A DNA stretch of 64,000 nt from Flavobacteriales bacterium. Lineage in GTDB: Bacteria > Bacteroidota > Bacteroidia > Flavobacteriales_F > PHOS-HE28. Of this stretch, positions 34,444 through 41,784 are shown one piece after another (position 1 is the first letter of the stretch; each line of letters opens with the position of its first letter). Below the pieces are notes generated by a model. The model was not told the DNA's origin. It made no database searches and saw nothing but the letters and a program-made list of their open reading frames with translations. A program made the translations under genes and the position numbers. The stretch is taken from assembly GCA_016713875.1 (NCBI GenBank), contig JADJOI010000003.1, positions 1,984,001 to 2,048,000 of the forward strand. Reading direction: 5' to 3'.

Positions 34444-35631
34444 GTGTACGATCACCACCGATCGACACACATACCCCGGCCCCTGAGCTACCAACCACCC
34501 GGTGCGCGCCCCACCCTGCTTACGCTGGGAGCGCTCACCCTGCTCTTCTTCTGCAGCGGCCAACCCACGAGCAAGGCCCCCGTGGTGATCACGAACGATA
34601 CGGTCCAGATCCCGACGAACTGGCCCCTACCACTCGACCATGAAGGGCAGCTATGCCATTGGGTGCGCAACATGCACCAGGACCAGAGCGGCACGCTGTG
34701 GTTCGGCACCAACCACTATGGACTGATGCGCTACGCGAACGATACGCTGGAGTACCTCGCCGATAGTGCCGGCATCACCAGCGGCCGCATCAACGGGATC
34801 GTGGAAGGCGCGGACGGCATCCTATGGGTCGCCACGGATGGTGAAGGGTTGTTCAGGTACGATCCTTCAACGCGCTACTCCGCTCGCCATGGCTTCAGTC
34901 AACTGACCACGAAGGATGGACTGCCGGACAATGCGATCTGGTGTATGCGCATGGGCCGTGACGGAGTGCTGTGGTTCGGGACGATGAACGGCCTCCACAC
35001 CTACGATGGTCGCGCCTTCACAACGATCGACCTTCCCGCGTCCACCGCAGTGGACTCCCTGGTCCAACTGGCACCCACCCGCATCACCTGCATTCTGGAA
35101 GACAGGCATGGAATGCTCTGGTTCGCGCGCGATGGCGATGGGCTCTTCGTGTTCGACTCGAAGGAGACCGGATCTCCCAGAACGTTCAGGCACTACACCG
35201 CAAAGGACGGCCTGCCCAACAACAGCGTAACCGGGATCATGGAGGATTGCCAGGGCCGGATGTGGATCGGCACCAACTTCAGTGGTGTGAGCATCTTCGA
35301 CCCTTCGGCCCTTGCGGAGAAAGGGACCGAGGCCTTCACCAACTTCACGAAGGACGGTGTGATCGAAGGGATCGAAGCGGGTGCGTTCTACGAGGACCGG
35401 TCGGGCCACATCTGGTTCGAGGCGGAGCATCACGGCGTGTACCGCTACGATGGCACTGGCTTCACGAACTACGGTCCTCAGGACGGCATGACCTCTGGCG
35501 GGATCATCGCCATGATGGAAGACCGGGAAGGTCGTTTCTGGTTCGGTGGTCTGGGCGGTCTCTTCCGTTTTGATCGGAGAACCTCGCGGTTCACGCCCGT
35601 AGGGAAGACCGGACCATGGGGAGTCCATTGA
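34444..35631 (+). CDS. Two-component-regulator propeller domain lipoprotein
   Basis: A 395-residue protein beginning at GTG 34444, with a hydrophobic segment and a lipobox-like 'LTLLFFCSG' near residue 30-38. Six or more Reg_prop blades follow ('WVRNMHQDQSGTLWFGTNHYGLMRY', 'IVEGADGILWVATDGEGLFRYD', 'MRMGRDGVLWFGTMNGLHTYDG', 'ILEDRHGMLWFARDGDGLFVFD', 'IMEDCQGRMWIGTNFSGVSIFD', 'FYEDRSGHIWFEAEHHGVYRYD', 'MMEDREGRFWFGGLGGLFRFD'). These sensor propellers usually head hybrid histidine kinases; here the kinase part is absent. It is the last gene before repeat R5. Confidence 0.85.
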   Translation: MYDHHRSTHIPRPLSYQPPGARPTLLTLGALTLLFFCSGQPTSKAPVVITNDTVQIPTNWPLPLDHEGQLCHWVRNMHQDQSGTLWFGTNHYGLMRYANDTLEYLADSAGITSGRINGIVEGADGILWVATDGEGLFRYDPSTRYSARHGFSQLTTKDGLPDNAIWCMRMGRDGVLWFGTMNGLHTYDGRAFTTIDLPASTAVDSLVQLAPTRITCILEDRHGMLWFARDGDGLFVFDSKETGSPRTFRHYTAKDGLPNNSVTGIMEDCQGRMWIGTNFSGVSIFDPSALAEKGTEAFTNFTKDGVIEGIEAGAFYEDRSGHIWFEAEHHGVYRYDGTGFTNYGPQDGMTSGGIIAMMEDREGRFWFGGLGGLFRFDRRTSRFTPVGKTGPWGVH

Positions 35632-35633
35632 TC

Positions 35634-35799
35634 GCGTGAGCGGGCGCGTCGGCAGCCCGGCGCCGGCCGGGCCTTGCGAACGTGTGCAACGAGGAGGCGA
35701 CCGGAGGAAGCCACCGGAGTGCCACGGCCGCGGGCCCGGACAAGTCCGGCTACAGCGGAGCACGCGACCCCGGCCGCATTTGGGACGGGGGCACGCCCC
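35634..35799. repeat. Structured island-boundary repeat R5 (reverse, enlarged)
   Basis: 166 nt from GCGTGAGCG to GGGGCACGCCCC. The far end matches the hairpin-1 module of R1 in reverse, with a conserved CAAATG loop when read on the minus strand. Another dyad, AGCCCGG-CGCCGG-CCGGGC, sits where R1 has hairpin 2. About 70 extra bases lie in the middle. It marks the end of island 2. Confidence 0.7.
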
Positions 35800-35904
35800 G
35801 AACAAGACCCAAGTGACAAGGGTCAAGTGTCAAGGCATCAAGGTTCCTGGTCCAATCGCCAACCACCATTCACCTCGCACCCGAACCACCCCGCTTGGAA
35901 GTTT

Positions 35905-35920
35905 GTTATGCGTGCATAAC
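35905..35920. promoter_or_regulatory. MarR-type palindromic operator (fadE promoter)
   Basis: GTTATGC-GT-GCATAAC, a perfect 7-bp inverted repeat, 57 bases before the fadE-like start. It shares the core TATGC-NN-GCATA with the palindrome at 20137 before the MarR gene. Confidence 0.65.
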
Positions 35921-35976
35921 TTTATCCCGAACCGTACGTACGATCACCCGTTGAACAGCCCAGTCGTTCCGATCCC

Positions 35977-37767
35977 ATGAGCACCGCAACGAAAAAGGCC
36001 CTTCAGGGCGGCGAATTCCTGATCCGCGCGAGCAACCCGCAGGATATCTTCATTCCTGAGGAGTTCAACGAGGAACAGCGCATGATCGCGCAGACCGCGA
36101 TCGACTTCCTCGCGGCGGAAGTGTGGCCTCACCTGGACCGCATCGACCACCAGGAGGAAGGGCTGATGCAGAAGATCCTGGAGAAGGCCGGTGAGCTGGG
36201 CCTGCTGGGCATCTCGATCCCCGAGGAATACGGTGGTTTCGGCAAGGACTTCGTGACCGGCATGCTGGTGACGGAGAAGACCGGCGCGGGCCACAGCTAC
36301 AGCGTGGCGATGGCGGCGCACACCGGCATCGGCACCCTGCCTCTGCTCTACTACGGCAACGCCGAGCAGAAGGCGAAGTACGTGCCCAAGCTCGCCACCG
36401 GGGAGTGGAAGGCCTGCTACTGTCTTACGGAACCCAGCAGCGGAAGCGATGCGAACAGCGGCAAGACGAAGGCCGTGCTGACACCCGATGGCAAGCACTA
36501 CGTGATCAACGGGCAGAAAATGTGGATTACCAACGGCGGCTTCGCGGACGTATTCACGGTCTTCGCCAAGATCGGGGACGATGAGAACCTCACGGCCTTC
36601 ATTGTTGAGAAGGGTTTTGGCGGCATCACGCTGAACCCCGAGGAGAAGAAGATGGGCATCAAGGGTAGCAGCACGCGGCAGGTGTTCTTCAACGACTGCA
36701 AGGTGCCGGTGGAGAACATGCTGAGTGAGCGCCAGAACGGTTTCAAGATCGCGGTGAACATCCTGAACATCGGTCGCATCAAGCTCGCGGGCGCCGCCTT
36801 GGGCGGGGCGAAGGCGACGGTGGACATCAGCGTGAAGTACGCCAACGAGCGCCTTCAGTTCGGCAAGCCGATCAGCGCGTTCGGTGCGATCCGCCAGAAG
36901 CTCGCGGACCAGGCGACCTATTGCTACGTGGTGGAGAGCGCCACCTATCGCTGCAGTCAGGACATGGACAACGCGATCAACGAGTTGAAGGCAGGTGGCT
37001 CGGACCACGCGAAGGCGCTGCTGAAAGGCGTGGAGCAATACGCCGCGGAGGCCGCGATCCTGAAAGTGGCCGGCAGCGAATGCCTGGACTACGTGTGCGA
37101 CGAGGGCGTGCAGATCTACGGCGGCATGGGCTACAGCGCCGAGAGCCCCGTGGAGCGCGCCTACCGCGACAGCCGCATCAACCGCATCTTCGAGGGCACC
37201 AACGAGATCAACCGCATGCTCACGGTGGACATGCTGCTGAAGCGCGCGATGAAGGGTCAGCTGGACCTGATGGGTCCGGCGCAGGCCGTGGCCGCGGAGC
37301 TGATGGGCATCCCTGAATTCCCGGAACCCGATGATTCACTGCTCGGTGACGAGAAACGCATGGTGGCGAACTTCAAGAAGGCGGTGCTGATGGTGGCCGG
37401 CGGTGCTGCACAGAAGCTGGGGCTGGAGCTGGCGAAGCACCAGGAGACCTTGATGCACATCGCCGACATGGTGATCGACACCTACCTGGCCGAGAGCACG
37501 CTGCTGCGCACGTTGAAGCTCACCGAGCTGAAGGGCGCCGCGAACGTGCAGGAGCAGATCGCCATGTGCCAACTGTACATCCACGATGCGGCCGACCGCA
37601 TCCACAAGTGGGCGAAGGAGGCCGTGAACAATTTCGCAGAGGGCGATGAGCGCCAAGCCATGCTGATGGGCGCCAAGCGCTTCGCGAAGAACACGCCGCT
37701 GAACACGGCCGATCTGCGCAAGGCGATCGCGAAGAAGATGATCGGGGAGGGGAAATACTGCTACTGA
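35977..37767 (+). CDS. fadE: Acyl-CoA dehydrogenase
   Basis: A 596-residue flavoenzyme for the first step of beta-oxidation. 'CYCLTEPSSGSDANSGKTKA' and 'YVINGQKMWITNGGFADVF' form the FAD/substrate-binding centre, 'GIKGSSTRQVFFNDCKVP' and 'QFGKPISAFGAIRQKLAD' follow, and 'DEGVQIYGGMGYSAESPVERAYRDSRINRIFEGTNEINRM' is the C-terminal catalytic region. An extra C-terminal helical domain of about 150 residues ends EGKYCY, as in the FadE of the B. subtilis fadNAE type. Its own MarR palindrome lies upstream, so it can be transcribed separately from the fadN-like gene. The last 38 codons are duplicated at 39030-39146. Confidence 0.9.
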   Translation: MSTATKKALQGGEFLIRASNPQDIFIPEEFNEEQRMIAQTAIDFLAAEVWPHLDRIDHQEEGLMQKILEKAGELGLLGISIPEEYGGFGKDFVTGMLVTEKTGAGHSYSVAMAAHTGIGTLPLLYYGNAEQKAKYVPKLATGEWKACYCLTEPSSGSDANSGKTKAVLTPDGKHYVINGQKMWITNGGFADVFTVFAKIGDDENLTAFIVEKGFGGITLNPEEKKMGIKGSSTRQVFFNDCKVPVENMLSERQNGFKIAVNILNIGRIKLAGAALGGAKATVDISVKYANERLQFGKPISAFGAIRQKLADQATYCYVVESATYRCSQDMDNAINELKAGGSDHAKALLKGVEQYAAEAAILKVAGSECLDYVCDEGVQIYGGMGYSAESPVERAYRDSRINRIFEGTNEINRMLTVDMLLKRAMKGQLDLMGPAQAVAAELMGIPEFPEPDDSLLGDEKRMVANFKKAVLMVAGGAAQKLGLELAKHQETLMHIADMVIDTYLAESTLLRTLKLTELKGAANVQEQIAMCQLYIHDAADRIHKWAKEAVNNFAEGDERQAMLMGAKRFAKNTPLNTADLRKAIAKKMIGEGKYCY

Positions 37768-37804
37768 GGACGGAGCGCAGCGGCACGATGCCTAGCTTCG
37801 TTCC

Positions 37805-38998
37805 ATGCGACGGCTGTGTACTCAGTTGATCCTGGCCTCCACGGTTGCACATGGCCAGTGGTACCCGCAACAGAATTTTCCGGGCAGCCCGCGTGATGAA
37901 GCTGCTGCCTTTGCGGTCGGCACGAACATCTATCTAGGCACTGGCACAGAAGACGGTGTTGTACCAACGAACGATTGGTATCGCTATGATGGTCTAGCAG
38001 CGCAGTGGTCGACGATCGCTGCTCTACCGGCATCCGCTCGCTACGATTGTTCAGCCTTCGTCCTTCCCTACCCAGACGATGGATATGGCTATGTATTCGG
38101 CGGAATCGACGCCGATGGTCCATTGAACGAGTTATGGCGATACGACCCGGCGAATGATGGTTGGACGCAGATGACCTCACTTCCGGCCGCGCCTCGTCAT
38201 GCTGCGGTCGCGTTCAACGGAGGGTACATCGCCACCGGTCTGCTGGCCGACGGGACCGCTACTTCGGAACTATGGCGCTACGATGTGACCACGGACAGCT
38301 GGGAGCAGCTCACTCCCATACCGGGCACCCCACGGCATGGCGCGTGCGGGATGAATGGCGTCGGCTACATGGTGGTTGGTGGAGCTGATCCGGAGAACAA
38401 CGCTTTATCCGATTGCTGGTCGTACAATACGCTCACGGACACTTGGTCGGCCTGTGTATCGTTGCCCGAAGGGCGTTATGGAAGTATGTGCGGCTTGGCC
38501 GCTTATGATCTTCTGCTTACCGCCGGTGCGACCGATGATACGACCATCGTGGAAACTTCTTTCAGTTACAACCAGAGTTCATGGCTTCCGATGGGTGATT
38601 CCTATCCGGGCGGAACGCGCAGAGGCGGCATCATGATCGAGGGTGGCAGCGGTCTGCCCGGACTCTGGCACACCTACACGGGACTGGGTCTTTCTGATGA
38701 CCTGCAGCGCCACAACGACTGGTACATCATCAGTGGGGCATTCAGCATAGGAGAATATCGGTCAGGCAGGTTGGCCGTCCATCCGAATCCAAGCGCAGGG
38801 CGTGTGTGGCTTCAACTACCTGACCAATGGTCCCGCGCCCAGTATGCCGTGCGTGATGCGTTGGGCCGCAGCGTCATGGAGGGCCACATCGATCGCGGCT
38901 CGACCCTAGACCTAGGTGACCTGCCAGTGGGACGGTACGGTCTACTGGTCCGGTACAAGGATGAGCAGCTTCGTGCAACGATCTTCAAGATTCCTTGA
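37805..38998 (+). CDS. Kelch-repeat T9SS protein
   Basis: A 397-residue secreted protein with signal peptide MRRLCTQLILASTVAHGQ. Kelch motifs recur ('YVFGGIDADGPLNELWRYDPANDGW', 'YIATGLLADGTATSELWRYDVTTDSW', 'YMVVGGADPENNALSDCWSYNTLTDTW'), giving a beta-propeller. The end is a T9SS type A domain (LAVHPNPSAGRVWLQLPDQW … LPVGRYGLLVRYKDEQLRATIFKIP). It is a paralogue of the protein at 48442. The gene lies between the real fadE 3' end and a second, partial fadE 3' end, so it appears to have been inserted at the end of fadE. Confidence 0.87.
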   Translation: MRRLCTQLILASTVAHGQWYPQQNFPGSPRDEAAAFAVGTNIYLGTGTEDGVVPTNDWYRYDGLAAQWSTIAALPASARYDCSAFVLPYPDDGYGYVFGGIDADGPLNELWRYDPANDGWTQMTSLPAAPRHAAVAFNGGYIATGLLADGTATSELWRYDVTTDSWEQLTPIPGTPRHGACGMNGVGYMVVGGADPENNALSDCWSYNTLTDTWSACVSLPEGRYGSMCGLAAYDLLLTAGATDDTTIVETSFSYNQSSWLPMGDSYPGGTRRGGIMIEGGSGLPGLWHTYTGLGLSDDLQRHNDWYIISGAFSIGEYRSGRLAVHPNPSAGRVWLQLPDQWSRAQYAVRDALGRSVMEGHIDRGSTLDLGDLPVGRYGLLVRYKDEQLRATIFKIP

Positions 38999-39029
38999 GT
39001 CCTGCCCCCCTTCACCGGCCGCTGCAGGC

Positions 39030-39146
39030 GGCAGGCCATTCTGATGGGCGCCAAGCGCTTCGCGAAGAACACGAACCTCAACACCGCCAAGCTGCGGAAG
39101 GTGATCGCGAAGAAGATGATCGCGGAGGGGAAGTACTGCTACTGAG
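39030..39146 (+). pseudogene. Duplicated 3' end of fadE
   Basis: Thirty-eight codons and a stop that match the end of the acyl-CoA dehydrogenase at 37651-37767 with five residue changes (ending MIAEGKYCY against MIGEGKYCY). No start or upstream part is present. It may be the original 3' end displaced by an insertion, or a fragment of a paralogue. Confidence 0.8.
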
Positions 39147-39242
39147 CGGAGCGGTAACGACGCGACGGCGCAACGGGTGCGCCGTACACAGCGCAACGTC
39201 ACGGAGAGTGCATCTCCGAAGGTGGAGGACGCTTGACCCGTC

Positions 39243-39261
39243 AACTAATCTTTATTTAGTT
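39243..39261. promoter_or_regulatory. Small inverted repeat upstream of ATPase gene
   Basis: AACTAA-TCTTTAT-TTAGTT in an AT-rich patch 34 bases before the start at 39296. It may be an operator or a weak terminator for the upstream region. Confidence 0.35.
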
Positions 39262-39295
39262 GTATTCTCTTAGTAGGATGATCTAACTTCGCGGC

Positions 39296-40435
39296 GTGGT
39301 CATCGACAACCCCTTCGCGGTCAATGCGTACCTCTCGCCGCAGCTCTTCTGCGACCGCGAGCGGGAGGCGGCCGCCATCACCTCGGCGCTTCGCAACGGC
39401 AGGCACGTGATGCTCTACAGCCCCCGGCGCTACGGCAAGACGGGGCTCATCCACCACGTGTTCAACGGCCTGGCCCGGGTGCGCGGGGCGCGGACGGTGT
39501 TCGCCGATGTGTACGCCGCCCGCGACGGCCACGAGTTCAACACCATCCTGCTGAACGCCGTGCATCACGCGCTCAACCCCACGCCCAAGCAGTTCCTGAA
39601 GAACGCGCTGGGTTGGTTCGCCAGCCTGCGTCCGGTGATCTCCATGGACGAGCTCACCGGCCGCCCGAGCATCACCCTGGAGCCCGGCAGCGGCCGCTCA
39701 CAGGCCGCCACAACGCGCGAGATCTTCCGCATCCTGAACGAACAGGGCCGCACCATCTTCCTGGCCATCGACGAGTTCCAGCAGGTGACCACCTTCATGG
39801 ACATCCGGATGGATGCGGTGCTGCGGACCGAGCTCCAGCGCAGTCCCAACGTGCGCTGCATCTTCTCCGGAAGCCAACGGCACCTGCTGCTGGACCTGTT
39901 CAACGACGCGAAGAAGCCCTTCTACGGCAGCGCGGACCAGCTGGAACTTCAGCGCATCGACCGTAGCACCTACGCCGCTTTTGCCGTGTCGGTGATGAAG
40001 CGCCACAAGCGCACCCTGAAGATGGAGGACGCCCTGTTCTGCTACGACATCTGCCGCGGCCACACCTACTATGTGCAGGTGCTGCTGAACCGTCTCTTCG
40101 GTGATCCGCGTCCATTGGAACGAGCCACCATCGCGGACGTGTTGATGTCGATCGTGCGCGAACAGGACGCCATCATGGCCACCCTCCGCAGCGCGCTCAC
40201 GAAGAACCAGTGGGACCTCTTCGCCGCCATCTCACGCGAGGGTGAAGTGGATACCCCTACCGCAGGCGCCTTTATCAAGAAGCACGACCTCCCCTCTTCC
40301 GCCGCGCTGGTGCACGGCATCCAAGCACTTGTGGACAGGGAGCTCATCTACGTGACGGGGCACACGCCGGAAGGTGGCAAACCGATCTACGCACCATACA
40401 ACCCGTTCATGGCGGCGTGGTTCAAGTACCGCTAG
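39296..40435 (+). CDS. AAA+ (archaeal-type) ATPase
   Basis: A 379-residue NTPase. Walker A is 'LYSPRRYGKTGL' (residues about 39-50), Walker B 'TIFLAIDEFQQ', sensor-like 'RCIFSGSQRHLL', then 'YTYYVQVLLNRLF'-like lid helices and a C-terminal winged helix ('LTKNQWDLFAAISREGEVDTPTAGAFIKKHDLPSSAALVHGIQALVDRELIY'). This is the Arch_ATPase/STAND-related group common as orphans in Bacteroidota; a DNA or signal-processing role is possible, but none can be assigned. The only start near the family's usual N-terminus is GTG 39296. It stands alone, converging with the efflux operon. Confidence 0.82.
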   Translation: MVIDNPFAVNAYLSPQLFCDREREAAAITSALRNGRHVMLYSPRRYGKTGLIHHVFNGLARVRGARTVFADVYAARDGHEFNTILLNAVHHALNPTPKQFLKNALGWFASLRPVISMDELTGRPSITLEPGSGRSQAATTREIFRILNEQGRTIFLAIDEFQQVTTFMDIRMDAVLRTELQRSPNVRCIFSGSQRHLLLDLFNDAKKPFYGSADQLELQRIDRSTYAAFAVSVMKRHKRTLKMEDALFCYDICRGHTYYVQVLLNRLFGDPRPLERATIADVLMSIVREQDAIMATLRSALTKNQWDLFAAISREGEVDTPTAGAFIKKHDLPSSAALVHGIQALVDRELIYVTGHTPEGGKPIYAPYNPFMAAWFKYR

Positions 40436-40455
40436 ATCGCGGTCACAGAAATGAC

Positions 40456-41784
40456 TTACGGCTGCACCCCCAACGCCGGCAGCAACCCACCACTCGCCCT
40501 CAGCAACGTCAGCTCGGCCACCTTGGTGTCGAAGCCGGCCACCACGGCCTGCCGTTCGGCATTGGCGAGGTCGAGTTGCGCCTGCCGGAATTGGAGACCG
40601 GTCAGCTGACCGGCCTGGAACAACTCACGGGTGCGATCGAAGTTCAGTTGTGCCGTGGTCACGGCGTCCCCCTGGATCCGCAGCACCTCACGCTGACCGC
40701 GCCAAGTAGTGAAGGCATTGCGCACGTCGCGTTCCACCTGAAGCCGGGCCTGCTGCTCAGCGATCGCCGCGTTTTCGGCACGCAGTCGTGCCTGTTCAGC
40801 CTGCGTGTTGATGCGTCCGCCATCGAACAGCGGTACGCTCAGCGTCAGGCCAGCATTCAGGCCTTGGGTGTAGGTGCCCAGCACGAGGCCCACCCCGTTC
40901 TGCTGATCGCTCACCCCGTAGTTCGCGTTCACATCGAGGCGAGGCCAGCGCAAGGATCTGGCGATGCGCTGGTCCACCTCCGCAGCGCGCACCTGTGCGG
41001 TTGCGGAAGCCAGCTGCACGTTGCCTTGCATCGCTTCCTGCACCAAGCGCTCCTGATCCAGTCCTTGGGCATAGGTGATGGAACGGGAAACATTGACCTC
41101 CGCATCCGGCGAGCGCCCCATGAGCACGTTGAGCTCGCGCCTGCTGCGCTCGCGCCGCTGCAGGGCAAGGATGAACGTTGTGCTGTCGGACTGCAGATCC
41201 ACTTCGGCGTTCAGCAGATCGAGCCGGCCCACACCACCGAGCAGCGCCTTGCCTTCCTGGCGCACATAGCGATCATTGGAGATGTCGAGGATCCGCTGCG
41301 TGATCGCGACATCCTCATCGAGCGCGGCAATGGCGTAGTAGAGCGCGATCACCTGCGTGAGCGTGCCTTCCACCTGCGCGCGTGTCCGCAGGTCGGCGAG
41401 TTGGGCGTTGAGCTCCGCGCGCTCCAACGCGGCGAAGTTGCCCATGCCGTTGAAGAGCGTGTAGGTGAGCCCTACTTGCCCAGCGAGCGATGTGTTCACC
41501 ACGCCGTTCCTCGACACGTCAGGAATGCCTTCGGTGAAATCGAGCTTGGTGTCCTGGTTGCTGTAGTTGCCCCGACCGCTCGCATCGATGCGCGGCAGAA
41601 GTCCGGCATTCCCGGCGGTCGCCGCCTCATCGGCGATGGCGGCCTCGTTGCGGGCGATGCGGATGCCGTGCTCGTTGGCGAGCGCCTGCTGGATGGCCCC
41701 GTCCAGCGTGAGCGTGTCCTGCGCGAACACACCAGTGCATAGGCACCAGACGAGGCTAGCCGCGATGTTCCTCCAGATCCTCAT
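40456..41784 (-). CDS. TolC-family outer-membrane efflux protein
   Basis: A 442-residue protein with a signal peptide ending …WCLCTGVFAQ and the two-fold repeated outer-membrane efflux architecture: 'TLDGAIQQALANEHGIRIARNEAAIADEAATAGNAGLLPRID' and, in the second half, 'RDVRNAFTTWRGQREVLRIQGDAVTTAQLNFDRTRELFQAGQLTGLQFRQAQLDLANAERQ'. It forms the trimeric outer-membrane channel for the RND pump encoded just upstream. Its start overlaps the RND gene by 29 bases, so translation is probably coupled. It is the last gene of the TetR-controlled operon. Confidence 0.9.
   Translation of the reverse strand: MRIWRNIAASLVWCLCTGVFAQDTLTLDGAIQQALANEHGIRIARNEAAIADEAATAGNAGLLPRIDASGRGNYSNQDTKLDFTEGIPDVSRNGVVNTSLAGQVGLTYTLFNGMGNFAALERAELNAQLADLRTRAQVEGTLTQVIALYYAIAALDEDVAITQRILDISNDRYVRQEGKALLGGVGRLDLLNAEVDLQSDSTTFILALQRRERSRRELNVLMGRSPDAEVNVSRSITYAQGLDQERLVQEAMQGNVQLASATAQVRAAEVDQRIARSLRWPRLDVNANYGVSDQQNGVGLVLGTYTQGLNAGLTLSVPLFDGGRINTQAEQARLRAENAAIAEQQARLQVERDVRNAFTTWRGQREVLRIQGDAVTTAQLNFDRTRELFQAGQLTGLQFRQAQLDLANAERQAVVAGFDTKVAELTLLRASGGLLPALGVQP

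Noticed and set aside
40417..41742. A 441-codon plus-strand frame opposite tolC
   Set aside because: Antisense of a clear TolC-family gene with a signal peptide.
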